A DNA stretch of 64,000 nucleotides from Candidatus Moanabacter tarae. GTDB taxonomy: Bacteria; Verrucomicrobiota; Verrucomicrobiia; Opitutales; UBA2987. This document shows positions 1-9,083 of this stretch, one piece after another. Position numbers and translations under genes: made by a program. Numbering within the stretch: position 1 is the stretch's first letter; every line of letters starts with the position of its first letter. Below the pieces are notes generated by a model. That model was not told the DNA's origin, did not search any database, and saw only the letters and a list, made by a program, of their open reading frames with translations. The DNA lies in NCBI GenBank assembly GCA_003226295.1, contig CP029803.1, positions 1,417,477 through 1,481,476 of the forward strand. The letters run 5' to 3'.

Positions 1-506
1 ACATGCAGCACCCCATTTTCCGCGATATCACTCGTCGTTATATTGGAGAAAATGTCTCGATTTTCCGTTCCATGTTTATGAATAAACCCGCCAATGGAGG
101 AACCGAACTGCCTTGGCATCAGGACGTAGGCGCGGGCTGGGGAATCGATTCGGATCCTACCACAACTGTTTGGACAGCTCTTGATGACGCCTCCGTCGCA
201 ACCGGATGTATGCAGATTGTCCCTGGAAGCCATCACCTAGGGATCCTAAATCAAGGCCATTTCATCTCAAAGGAGGATCAAATTGCCTACTGTTCTCAGG
301 ATCAAATAATCGATCTTGTTGTCCCGGCCGGAGAAGCAATACTGATCCATAACTGGGTCCTACACCGCTCAGGCATTAATAAAACGGGTAACCCGAGGAG
401 GGCCTTCAGTATCGCTTATATGGATGCTGCCACTAGAAGTGTTAAAAGCGGGCAGACATTCCCGGTCATTTTCGGAGAAGGACCGTTCCCTTCCTCCGGA
501 AAATAG
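1..506 (+). CDS. Phytanoyl-CoA dioxygenase (PhyH) family protein, 5' truncated by window edge
   Basis: This is the C-terminal part of a non-haem Fe(II)/2-oxoglutarate-dependent dioxygenase of the PhyH family. The iron-binding HxD is in WHQD (His39/Asp41, counted from the Met codon at base 3) and the distal histidine is in VLHRSG (His121), followed by the 2-oxoglutarate-binding Arg in NPRRAFS. PGSHH between them is also typical of the family. The usual 80-100 residues ahead of HxD are missing, so the true start lies before the window and the Met at base 3 is probably internal. The substrate is unknown; bacterial members hydroxylate many small molecules. It is the first of four PhyH-like genes here. 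The iron site is complete, so the fold assignment is firm and the function is open. Confidence 0.85.
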   Translation, partial: MQHPIFRDITRRYIGENVSIFRSMFMNKPANGGTELPWHQDVGAGWGIDSDPTTTVWTALDDASVATGCMQIVPGSHHLGILNQGHFISKEDQIAYCSQDQIIDLVVPAGEAILIHNWVLHRSGINKTGNPRRAFSIAYMDAATRSVKSGQTFPVIFGEGPFPSSGK

Positions 507-739
507 CTGGGTACAGAAAGCTTTAAGTCACAAGCAGCCGGCAATTTTACTTTCCGTAGAGATTTTCGAGTGATCACAAAAGCCTTTTCATTTCAGGAGA
601 GATTAATCCAGTTAATTCTTATCTCAACGGTAAACTGAACTGAGTCTAAACTCAGTAAAACTAAGCAAGTAAGTCATTTGGTGCAAAAACCAAATCTCCA
701 ACCTTGACAAGAATATCTTAACGAAATGCTTCCTTGTCA

Positions 740-1972
740 CTAGTCATCTAGGCGCCCGCTCTCCCAGGATCCAAACCAATTCTCTAGTGTCATTTCAGCC
801 GGAACTTTCTCGAAATGGTAGAAAGTTTCCTGGCCTTGGAAACCTGGAAATAAACTCAGTTTTTTCTGCTGCATAACATCGTCTACAGGCTTGAATCGTT
901 CCCAGATCATCCTAGCCTCCTCTGCAGTGAAACGCTCACTAAGCGGCATTCCCCATTGCAATGTCATTGGATGCACCTGAGTCACCCCCTGCTTCTCGTT
1001 TTCAGTAAGAGTTTCCGGATCGCGACAGCAGTGATTATAGATGTGCTTCGCCGTCTTACTTAAACAAATCGTTGATTTTATGACACCCTTATCTCCCCTC
1101 TTGGGAAATAGCTCTTCTAACGCGGCAAGATAAGCCTTGGAGTCTTTAGCTATGACTGCTTGGAATGCATCTATAGCATAATCCATATATCCGATAGCCC
1201 TTTTATGCCATCGCCTGAAAGTCTCTTGCGCACTGGGTTCTAGGTATTGGATCCAACTCGTGGACTCCCAGTTCGTAAGCCTCGAGAAGCCCCCGTGAAT
1301 GGTACGTCGAAGCCTGTTCGAATAATTGCTTCCCCAATGCAGAATCGGAAGGATATAGGCAACCCCGTCCCCAGCCTTTAAATGCGTCTGTATGCCACCT
1401 GGAACCGCTACACAGGGATCGCGTTTGATAGACTCGTTTTCTTCTTCAGTATTCGGCCGTAAATGACTACCAGGGATAACCCATAAGACATCATCATCGT
1501 AAAGTGGAATATTCCACTGAACATAACGAGGTCCAGTCTCAAGGATATCATCAACATAAGCCATCAATGGAGCATTTAGCGGTGGATAAAAGTCACGGTG
1601 CCACTTCGCTGGTCCCCGATCCGTCACCGGATTGCACATCATCATCATCTCGGTGGGCGGGCAGTCTTCTTCTGAAATCAGATAACTACTCAACCCATGA
1701 ACATTTTCGCGCAACCAGAATTCGATTGTGTCTGCTGTTTGCTTGCTATGCAAACCATCCATCCTGTTGATCATTAGTCGTGGCTGGGCGCTTGTCTCCC
1801 AAATACCACCAGATGGGTCCCCTGGACGAGCTTCACTGGCCCAGACTTCACGCTGTCTATCAACAAGGATCTCGTGGCTTTTTCTAAGCGTTTCAAGATC
1901 ACCTGGAGGTATCAACCCACGACAAATCACAAATCCCCGTTCGAGGAATTCATCACGGCTTGCTCTGATCAT
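740..1972 (-). CDS. Phytanoyl-CoA dioxygenase (PhyH) family protein
   Basis: This 410-residue PhyH-type Fe(II)/2-oxoglutarate dioxygenase has the HxD at His125/Asp127 (KWHRDFYPP), a PGSH turn near residue 168, the distal His212 (LHWGSNYS) and Arg222/Arg223 (RRTIHGGF) for 2-oxoglutarate. It is longer than the usual 270-300 residues because of a C-terminal extension of about 130 residues with a Cys/His cluster (NHCCRD) that I do not recognise. It is transcribed away from the dehydratase gene that follows at 2326, so the 353 bp between them should hold two promoters. The substrate is unknown; its place beside a sugar-acid dehydratase suggests a catabolic or uptake-linked role, but this is only inference. 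Confidence 0.85.
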   Translation of the reverse strand: MIRASRDEFLERGFVICRGLIPPGDLETLRKSHEILVDRQREVWASEARPGDPSGGIWETSAQPRLMINRMDGLHSKQTADTIEFWLRENVHGLSSYLISEEDCPPTEMMMMCNPVTDRGPAKWHRDFYPPLNAPLMAYVDDILETGPRYVQWNIPLYDDDVLWVIPGSHLRPNTEEENESIKRDPCVAVPGGIQTHLKAGDGVAYILPILHWGSNYSNRLRRTIHGGFSRLTNWESTSWIQYLEPSAQETFRRWHKRAIGYMDYAIDAFQAVIAKDSKAYLAALEELFPKRGDKGVIKSTICLSKTAKHIYNHCCRDPETLTENEKQGVTQVHPMTLQWGMPLSERFTAEEARMIWERFKPVDDVMQQKKLSLFPGFQGQETFYHFEKVPAEMTLENWFGSWESGRLDD

Positions 1973-2325
1973 ACTGTAATTATAGCAGTCGAACTTTGGT
2001 TGTCGAATCCTGATTTAAATTTGACACGCGTTAATGGAGATTAGTCTCACTTATTCAAATTGCAGAATAGTTATTTTTAGCATTCTAGGGATGGGCAGCA
2101 CATTCTCCGTAAAAGACAAGGATTAGAACAACTGAGCCCCAATATTCCATTCTCCCTTGGAAAGTTCTTCATCTATCTACCCTATTACGGGGCAGATTAA
2201 TTAAGCTCGAATGTTAAATAAATCCTCGAAGAAGAAATTTTTGTACTGGCGTTTAAGGATGCATTAATTCAGTACAAATCCGCTTTAAGAATTGGATAAA
2301 AAGAGCTAATTAAAGGATCTCCGTC
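1973..2325. other. Divergent intergenic region
   Basis: This 353-bp AT-rich gap lies between two divergent genes. It must carry both promoters, but I cannot assign convincing -35/-10 boxes. AAAGGATC just before the ATG at 2326 is a good ribosome binding site for the dehydratase gene. I see no further gene or repeat. Confidence 0.4.
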
Positions 2326-3486
2326 ATGCCCAAAAATAACAAAGAAAAGACCCTGAATACTGGACTGGAAGATGCAGAACCCATCAATCCAAAAGACTCG
2401 ATAAAAGTCACCAAGATTGAAACATTCACTCTCACAAACTCTTGGGTTTTTGTTAAAATTTCGACCGATACAGGAATCGCGGGTTGGGGGGAAATGCTCA
2501 AGGATGATGCGAAAGCTTGTGCTGCTGGAGCACTCGAGGTTGCACCCTATTTAGTTGGCAAAGATCCCAGAGCAGTGGTACACCATTGGCAAGCCATCCA
2601 TAGGGGGGCTTTCTATCGAGGTGGCCCAATCAAGAGCGCAATCTCCTCAGGCATCGATCAGGCCCTCTGGGACATCACAGGAAAGTGTTACGGCGTACCA
2701 GTCTACAAGTTATTGGGTGGTCCAACCCGAAAACGGGTTCGGGTCTACGGTACGGTGAGCAAAACCACCGGTGTTAATGCCATGAAAGTCGGACCCAATA
2801 CCACCCGTCAGGCTTTTAAATACATCGAAGGTCAGAAGTTTGTTGATGAAGTAGCGGAGAGATTCGAAGCACTACGTAATGAACATGGGCCAGAAGTTGA
2901 CATCGCGATCGACTTTCACGGGGCCGTACAACCACCAACGGCCCTACTACTCATGAAGGCACTGGAGCCTTATCACCCCTGGTTCTATGAGGAGATCGTT
3001 CAGGCCCTCAATGTAGGAGTAATGGCCGAACTAGCAAAGAAAACACATATCCCAATCGCAACCGGGGAACGGATATTCACCAAATGGGGTTTTAAGGAGA
3101 TTCTCGAGAAACGGGCTGCAACTATATTACAGCCGGATGTTTGCTACGCGGGAGGCATAACCGAGATGAAAATCATCGCTGGTATGGCCGAGGCCTATTA
3201 CACACCCTTGGCCCCCCACAATCCACAAGGCCCCTGTTCCCTAGCTGCAAGCCTACAGATCGCAGGAGCAATTCCAAACTTTCTCATCCAAGAGCGCGGA
3301 GACTATGATTACATGGACTTACTAGCAAAACCATTACCGATGGTCACTGAAGGCTATCGCCCGTTACCAAACGAACCAGGTCTAGGAATCACAATCGATG
3401 AGGATAAACTCATGGCCCAGGTGGGCGAACCAAAGCCCTATCGCGTTGAATTTGATCCCGATGATGGATCAGTTGTTGACTGGTAA
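2326..3486 (+). CDS. Enolase-superfamily sugar-acid dehydratase, D-galactonate dehydratase-like
   Basis: This is a mandelate racemase/muconate lactonizing enzyme (MR/MLE) family protein most like D-galactonate dehydratase (DgoD), which removes water from an aldonic acid to give a 2-keto-3-deoxy sugar acid. Family landmarks are VKISTDTGIAGWGE (43-56), YRGGP (97-101), IDQALWDI (110-117), the metal ligands Asp196 (IDFHG), Glu222/223 (YEE) and Glu248 (GERIF), and His298 in LAPHNP, which corresponds to the DgoD catalytic His. The Pro that normally follows the second Glu pair is Ile here. An N-terminal tail of about 25 residues precedes the family start, but AAAGGA upstream of the ATG supports this start. 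It sits between PhyH-like genes. Galactonate is the best guess; related aldonates are possible. Confidence 0.85.
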   Translation: MPKNNKEKTLNTGLEDAEPINPKDSIKVTKIETFTLTNSWVFVKISTDTGIAGWGEMLKDDAKACAAGALEVAPYLVGKDPRAVVHHWQAIHRGAFYRGGPIKSAISSGIDQALWDITGKCYGVPVYKLLGGPTRKRVRVYGTVSKTTGVNAMKVGPNTTRQAFKYIEGQKFVDEVAERFEALRNEHGPEVDIAIDFHGAVQPPTALLLMKALEPYHPWFYEEIVQALNVGVMAELAKKTHIPIATGERIFTKWGFKEILEKRAATILQPDVCYAGGITEMKIIAGMAEAYYTPLAPHNPQGPCSLAASLQIAGAIPNFLIQERGDYDYMDLLAKPLPMVTEGYRPLPNEPGLGITIDEDKLMAQVGEPKPYRVEFDPDDGSVVDW

Positions 3487-3571
3487 GATGCAACCGACAT
3501 CAACGACCGTGGTTTTTTCTTTTGTATGGATAAGCATGCAAGTGTAATCGGGGCCAGATAGAGGACTGAAA

Positions 3572-4429
3572 ATGGACAGCAGAAATTGGATACATAATTG
3601 TGCAACCAAGGCACAACTAGAGCAATTCGAAGAGCAGGGGTACCTGATAGTTGAAGATGCTTTGACTCCTGACCTCCTAAGCCAAATAAACAAAGCCGTT
3701 GACCGAATCTGGAGTAAGGAGCGAAAGGCACAAAACCTGGCCACCGATCAATTACTGGCCAAGTTTCGCACCATAGTCGAAGATGACATCTTTTTGGAAC
3801 TCCTCGACAACCCCAAAACCTTTCCCCTTCTTTGGGATATTCTCGGCTGGAACATACAGCTATATATCTCGCATTTAATCGTCTACCCACCCGAGCAAAG
3901 GAACAGAGAGATAAAACCGGGCCATTGGCACCAGGATGGCGGGCGGCCAGTATGCGAAATGGAACGACCCCAACCGCGGCTATCCCTCAAGGTTAGCTAT
4001 TGGTTGAGTGATGTGGATACACCCGAAAACGGAGCAATGACGATTATCCCGCGCAGTCATAAATCAGATACAAAGCCTGAAGCTTGCGATACCGGAATAG
4101 GCACACTACCAATATGCGTCAAAGCGGGAACCGCCGTTCTTTTCGACCGTCGGATGTGGCATCGGCGCGGGATCAACACTTCCGATGTGACACGACGAGT
4201 CCTTTTCTTCGGATACAGCTATCGATGGCTCCGAGGTTTGGACTACAATAATCTGTCGATGCAAATTCTATCGAAATGCGATCCTATTCGCCGTCAACTC
4301 CTCGGCGATGGCGTAGATGTAAAAGGGTGGTGGCAACCAACAGAAGAGGATGTACCACTCAAAGGCTGGTTAGAGAAGCATCGTGGCAAGGAATACGTAG
4401 CTTCTCTGGATAAAGCATCCAGAGGATAA
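3572..4429 (+). CDS. Phytanoyl-CoA dioxygenase (PhyH) family protein
   Basis: This 285-residue protein has the full PhyH iron site: HxD at His120/Asp122 (HWHQDGG), the distal His197 (MWHRRG) and Arg208/209 (TRRVLF) for 2-oxoglutarate, plus IPRSH near residue 160. The length is normal for the family. It starts 85 bp after the dehydratase stop on the same strand, so the two may be co-transcribed, and a DsbA-family gene follows 40 bp downstream. Substrate unknown. The conserved metal site suggests an active oxygenase. Confidence 0.87.
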   Translation: MDSRNWIHNCATKAQLEQFEEQGYLIVEDALTPDLLSQINKAVDRIWSKERKAQNLATDQLLAKFRTIVEDDIFLELLDNPKTFPLLWDILGWNIQLYISHLIVYPPEQRNREIKPGHWHQDGGRPVCEMERPQPRLSLKVSYWLSDVDTPENGAMTIIPRSHKSDTKPEACDTGIGTLPICVKAGTAVLFDRRMWHRRGINTSDVTRRVLFFGYSYRWLRGLDYNNLSMQILSKCDPIRRQLLGDGVDVKGWWQPTEEDVPLKGWLEKHRGKEYVASLDKASRG

Positions 4430-4468
4430 ATTTCTCAACTTTTTATACTCACTTTGCGATACCTTAAC

Positions 4469-5095
4469 ATGCCTACTCTCTACTACGTTGGGGATCCAAT
4501 GTGCTCATGGTGCTGGGGCTTCTCCCGAGTACTTGACGATGTATTGGGAATGCTACCTTCAGGGGTTAATTTACATTATGTCATGGGTGGGCTAGCGCCT
4601 GATTCAGACGAACTCATGCCCACTGCTGTACGCAAATACGTCCAAGACAACTGGCGGGAAGTCGCGAAGATAACTAACGCCAAATTCAACTGGGATTTCT
4701 GGCAAAAATGTCACCCCCGCCGTTCAACCTATCCTGCCTGCCGGGCCGCTATCGCGGGGGGAAGACAAGGAGCGCTACCGCAAATGTTCCAGGCACTCCA
4801 ACGCGCCTATTATCTGGAAGCGCGGAATCCGTCCGATACAGAAACCCACTTCGAACTGGCTAGTGAAATAGGTCTTGATATGGGGCGTTTTGCCAAAGAC
4901 CTGGGCTCCGAATATGTCGAGCGATTACTACAATCAGACTTCACAAAAAAAATCCACATGGGAGTCAACGAATTCCCTACTATGGTCCTAGGAAATGGAA
5001 ACAATTACACCCTTATCATGCGCGGCTGGGCGAGTTCAAATGAGATCCTTAATTGCTTACGAGAACAACTACGCTGTCAACAACCGCTCCTATAA
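4469..5095 (+). CDS. DsbA-family thioredoxin-fold protein
   Basis: A protein of about 208 residues with a CxxC active site near its N-terminus (DPMCSWCWGF, cysteines 12 and 15 from this start) and a cis-proline-type FPTMVL segment in the C-terminal third. This is the layout of the DsbA/2-hydroxychromene-2-carboxylate isomerase-like family. There is no signal peptide, so it is probably a cytoplasmic dithiol oxidoreductase or isomerase rather than a periplasmic DsbA. I chose the ATG at 4469; a TTG at 4454 would add five residues, but strand beta-1 begins right after the ATG. It is 40 bp from the preceding PhyH gene on the same strand. Specific partner unknown. Confidence 0.8.
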   Translation: MPTLYYVGDPMCSWCWGFSRVLDDVLGMLPSGVNLHYVMGGLAPDSDELMPTAVRKYVQDNWREVAKITNAKFNWDFWQKCHPRRSTYPACRAAIAGGRQGALPQMFQALQRAYYLEARNPSDTETHFELASEIGLDMGRFAKDLGSEYVERLLQSDFTKKIHMGVNEFPTMVLGNGNNYTLIMRGWASSNEILNCLREQLRCQQPLL

Positions 5096-5279
5096 ACGCA
5101 AGATTTCGGAAAATGGAAAGAGCCTAAGCGGGACCATACAAAGTTCTTCAGTTCAGCCGAATTTCACTATTGGCTTAATCCATAAAGGTTTTTCACGCAA
5201 CAGATCGAGCATATCAAAAAACCAAGATTGACGTACCCGATGACATCTAACAAACCAGCTGTAATACAAATCCTGGAAC

Positions 5280-6350
5280 GTGCATAATAGTTACAGCATA
5301 GGACTGATTGGCTGCGGAACGATCGCGCCTAACTGGATCAAGGCAGTATCCCAAAAAAAGGAAACTAACATTGAGCTCGTCTATGACCTTGACGAGAATG
5401 CTGCTACAAAACGTGCGGGAGAAGCAAACGCGAAAGTTGCCTCAAACCTACACGAGATCATTACTTCCAATAACATTAATCTTGTCATTGTTTGTACACC
5501 CACCGGCAGTCATCCCGAGCTTGTGTTTGAAGCCGCAAGAAACAAAAAACACGTAATGTGTGAAAAACCAATGGCCCTTGATCTAAACAGTTGTAAGCAG
5601 ATGATAAACGCCTGCAACGAAAACGGAGTGAAGTTAGCGATAGGTCACACGCTTCGCTTTAAGGATGCTTTTCTCACATGTCGAAAAATGATTGCCGAAG
5701 GCGCCATCGGATCACTCGTCTCGGGCAACATCGACCGTATGGCCGCAACTCAGTTGCCTGATGCATCTTCGTCACTCCCATTCGGTGAAAAAGATCCAAG
5801 TCACTGGCGCAGAAATCCCCGCACTTCTGGCGGAATAGCCCTAGAGCTATTCATCCACGAGATCGATATCACGAGAGAACTCTTTGGTGAAGTCTCCTCT
5901 GTGATGTGTGAAATGTCAAAAAATGTTGAATATGACGGTCTAATCAGCCCTCAACTCGCAAAAGCCTTGGTATGCTTTGAATCGGGAGCTCTGGTCACAA
6001 TGCGTACAGGTGGTACCGTTGCGATGCCTACTAAGAATTACTGGATGGCAGGAACCGAAGGTGGTCTCCGTTTCACTGAATGGGGCGGCCCAGTAGAACA
6101 CTATCGGCACGACCTAGGAAAAATGCAGACAGTTGAATGTGAATCTCTCGAGTCACATTATCTTGAACTTTGCGACCTTATCAATGCTATCGAATCTCGT
6201 AACGAGCCAGAAAACAGCGGTATAAATGGCATGCGTAATGTCGCATTAGCTCTGGCCATGTATCAATCCTGTGAATCTGGACGCCGAATCGAATTCACCG
6301 ATGGCATACCGATCGGTATGCCATTCAACTACCGAAACACACAGTGGTGA
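5280..6350 (+). CDS. Gfo/Idh/MocA family NAD(P)-dependent oxidoreductase
   Basis: This 356-residue protein has an N-terminal Rossmann fold (IGLIGCGTIAP, residues 7-17), the EKP signature (95-97) whose Lys is catalytic in this family, and a C-terminal alpha/beta domain with the helix LFIHEIDITREL. Members oxidise or reduce sugars, inositols and their derivatives. It starts with GTG, the first codon that gives a complete Rossmann strand. A sugar isomerase/epimerase-like gene follows 180 bp downstream on the same strand, a common pairing in polyol or sugar catabolism. Substrate not identifiable from sequence. Confidence 0.85.
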   Translation: MHNSYSIGLIGCGTIAPNWIKAVSQKKETNIELVYDLDENAATKRAGEANAKVASNLHEIITSNNINLVIVCTPTGSHPELVFEAARNKKHVMCEKPMALDLNSCKQMINACNENGVKLAIGHTLRFKDAFLTCRKMIAEGAIGSLVSGNIDRMAATQLPDASSSLPFGEKDPSHWRRNPRTSGGIALELFIHEIDITRELFGEVSSVMCEMSKNVEYDGLISPQLAKALVCFESGALVTMRTGGTVAMPTKNYWMAGTEGGLRFTEWGGPVEHYRHDLGKMQTVECESLESHYLELCDLINAIESRNEPENSGINGMRNVALALAMYQSCESGRRIEFTDGIPIGMPFNYRNTQW

Positions 6351-6529
6351 TTGACAGAAACGTCCTCTAAGCTAGACGATATCCGAGTAGCCTCAGCCAA
6401 CATACAAATATGTCGTGCTCAGATCACAATTCAGAGAGACCTAAGGCTTTATTACCCCAGGAAATCTCTGGGTGAGATAACTTGAAGGAATCATTTTACT
6501 ATAAACAATAGATTGGTGATGCAAAGAGC

Positions 6530-7336
6530 ATGAAGTGGACTATTGGCAGCACAACCCGCCCCTATTCTTCAATACCGTTCGTTGATGCTTGCCGTCGCAT
6601 CGCGGATGCAGGTTACAGCGACGTTGCAGTATTCGGCAATGAAATCACCTCAAAAAGTTCCAACAAGAGGGTTCTAGAGGTCAGGGAAGCTGCTACTAAT
6701 GTAGGGCTTACACCCTCCATGGTCCTCGGTAGAACAGAGCTTACCCAAGGTCTAGATAAAGGCATCGACGACTTCAAACGCCTCATCGACAATGTTGCTG
6801 AAGTTGGAGCTAAATGGCTACTGGACTGCGGAACCAGCAACCCAGATGATTTCGCCAACTTTTATGAACTTATGCGTCGAGTATCACCCCACGCAGAGGC
6901 AAGCGGGGTCTCAATTTCACTAAAACCTCACGGCGGAATAACCCTAACGATTGAAGACTTAATCAGAGCGTATAACAAAGTTAATCATCCTGGCTTCGGT
7001 CTCTGCTACGACCCCGGTAATATTATTTACTATACGAAGGGAAAACTCCGCCCTGAGCCCTTTGCCGAGCGGATCGCTCCCATGACAACAACTTTTATCA
7101 TCAAGGACTGTATCCTCAACAATGAAACTCCGGATGTCATGATAACTCCCGGTAATGGATTAGTTGACTTTGAGAAAGTAATCGGGGGATTGGTTAACAA
7201 TGGCTTTAATGGACCACTCTTTCTGGAATGTGTTGGCGGCACACACTTAGAAGACATCGACCGCGAGATTGCTGAATCCCTGGATTTTGTGCGATGTATT
7301 CTTAAAAAAATCTCCGAATTACCCCGGTGCGAATAG
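6530..7336 (+). CDS. Sugar phosphate isomerase/epimerase-like TIM-barrel protein
   Basis: This 268-residue protein belongs to the xylose isomerase-like/AP endonuclease 2 TIM-barrel family. It carries the spaced metal-ligand segments of the fold: LLDCGT, ISLKPHGG, GLCYDPGN and a C-terminal LFLECVGG. It would act on a sugar or a keto sugar together with the oxidoreductase encoded upstream on the same strand. GAGCATG precedes the coding start; no strong ribosome binding site is visible. Exact reaction unknown; the fold call is secure. Confidence 0.8.
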   Translation: MKWTIGSTTRPYSSIPFVDACRRIADAGYSDVAVFGNEITSKSSNKRVLEVREAATNVGLTPSMVLGRTELTQGLDKGIDDFKRLIDNVAEVGAKWLLDCGTSNPDDFANFYELMRRVSPHAEASGVSISLKPHGGITLTIEDLIRAYNKVNHPGFGLCYDPGNIIYYTKGKLRPEPFAERIAPMTTTFIIKDCILNNETPDVMITPGNGLVDFEKVIGGLVNNGFNGPLFLECVGGTHLEDIDREIAESLDFVRCILKKISELPRCE

Positions 7337-7483
7337 TGCTTGAGATACTTTTAGTTGCGAACCCTTAGCATCGACCTGCAGCCGATTCAAATTTTGGTGC
7401 GCGAATCGAATGACGAGCTATTTTATCCCAGTTATGCTGACAAAGGGCATATGACCCAAGACTGAATCCTGGTAACTATTTCT

Positions 7484-8512
7484 GTGTCCATCAACACCCA
7501 ATTCATTCACAACGATGCCTTGGTGATCGACTCTCACAACGACACCATCGTTTCTCATATTCGAAGAGGAAATCTAAGCCTCGCAGGGCGGGAAACAAAT
7601 GATTTTCATAGTGGAACGGTACTCTCTTTACGTGGGCCACTCGACACGCAAAGATCTCTGATTGATATTCAAATTGACTTCCCTAAAATGCGTGCCGGAG
7701 GGATAGATGCTGCCTTTTTCGCCGTTGACGTTACCATCGCCCGGAATAATCACCTCGCTTATGCCCTTGATGCACTCGGGTATTTTTATAACGAAATAAA
7801 AAGAGATGAAAAGGTAATCATCGCCCAATCGGCCGAAGATATTAGACAGGCTAAATCAGAGGGCAAACTCGCGACCATCCTTACGGTCGAAAACAGCGAC
7901 GTTACCGAACGCAGCCTTAATATTCTTAACATGCTCCATCGCCTTGGTGTACGATCCATTGGCCTGACTCATGACCCCATAAGTTGGGCAGCTGCTGGCA
8001 ACGCAGAGACCGAGAGCGGAGGGGGTCTCACCGATTACGGAAAGACGTTGGTGAAGGAAATGAATCAACTGGGTATGCTCGTTGATGTTTCCCATATTAG
8101 TGAACGAGGATTTTGGGATCTAATTGAAACTACAGAAAAACCATTCATCGCTTCGCATAGCAATTGCAGATCCTTATGTAATCATCCACGCAATCTTACT
8201 GATGATCAAATCACCGCCATTGCCGAAATAGGGGGTTCTATCGGAATAACCTTCGTTCCAAAATTTATCGACTCTGCAAAACCAACATTCGAACGATTAA
8301 TCGACCATATAGACCATGCCGTACAACTAGCCGGACCTTCTACCGTCGGGATTGGTTCCGATTTCGACGGTGGTGGCACCTTAATCTCGGATGCTATCAT
8401 GTTTCCTAGGATCACCGAGGAACTCCTCAAAAGAAATTACTCTGCACAGGATATTATAAATATCCTAGGGCAGAATCACCTGCGAGTGTTAGAAGCGGCC
8501 CTCGGCAATTAA
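7484..8512 (+). CDS. Membrane dipeptidase-type hydrolase (peptidase M19)
   Basis: This 342-residue amidohydrolase-fold protein is of the M19 renal-dipeptidase family: HND (His18/Asp20 in IDSHNDT) for the first zinc, a bridging Glu in TVENSD, DVSHISE and ASHSNCR for the other histidines, and IGSDFDGG near the C-terminus. Family members hydrolyse dipeptides, including D-amino-acid dipeptides, and some act on other amides. No signal peptide is present, so it is predicted cytoplasmic. The start is GTG at 7484. It ends a same-strand run beginning at 2326, but a 147-bp gap separates it from the isomerase-like gene, so co-transcription is uncertain. Confidence 0.88.
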   Translation: MSINTQFIHNDALVIDSHNDTIVSHIRRGNLSLAGRETNDFHSGTVLSLRGPLDTQRSLIDIQIDFPKMRAGGIDAAFFAVDVTIARNNHLAYALDALGYFYNEIKRDEKVIIAQSAEDIRQAKSEGKLATILTVENSDVTERSLNILNMLHRLGVRSIGLTHDPISWAAAGNAETESGGGLTDYGKTLVKEMNQLGMLVDVSHISERGFWDLIETTEKPFIASHSNCRSLCNHPRNLTDDQITAIAEIGGSIGITFVPKFIDSAKPTFERLIDHIDHAVQLAGPSTVGIGSDFDGGGTLISDAIMFPRITEELLKRNYSAQDIINILGQNHLRVLEAALGN

Positions 8513-8770
8513 GCTCGAAAAATCATGTCAAATGAGAAGTCAAAAGTTACGGCTATCGTCAGATGAAATGATTCGTGTCTTCTACCACTACATACGCCCC
8601 TATTAAAGATTCTATTTCTTTGTGAATTCAATCTGTTATTGAAGAAGTCTCGAAAGAAAATGAAAATCTTGGATCTCCCCTTCCTAAAATTTCAAGCTAT
8701 CACTGGCCCGATCTTTAGCTTAGATTGACTCTCACTATACCCGCGAGTAAATTAGCTGACTCATACCCGA

Positions 8771-8856
8771 GCCCGGGTGGCGGAATGGTAGACGCTGCGG
8801 ACTTAAAATCCGCTGTCCGAAAGGACGTGGGGGTTCGAGTCCCCCCCCGGGCACCA
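8771..8856 (+). tRNA. tRNA-Leu (anticodon UAA), CCA encoded
   Basis: The 86-nt cloverleaf has the acceptor GCCCGGG pairing with CCCGGGC, an anticodon loop CTTAAAA (anticodon TAA), a long variable arm (class II, as expected for leucine), the T-loop GTTCGAGTC and a genomically encoded CCA at 8854-8856. It is a single gene with no other tRNA nearby. Confidence 0.96.
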
Positions 8857-9083
8857 ATTAAATCTTAATAATCTATGGTAGCTGTAGGCTACATCGGATG
8901 AGGCCGTATTTTTAGTGATTGGTGTTCATTTGGAAACTGGAAGCATTCGTCCCTTAATTGGACACCCCCCGAAAAAAGATCTGTGTTACTTGATAGATGA
9001 CTTCGATGTTTTGGGCGTCATGGAATAGAGTCGAAACCTGAAGGGGCTGTAAAACTCTAGAACCTAAACTCGGCGTCCCCTCA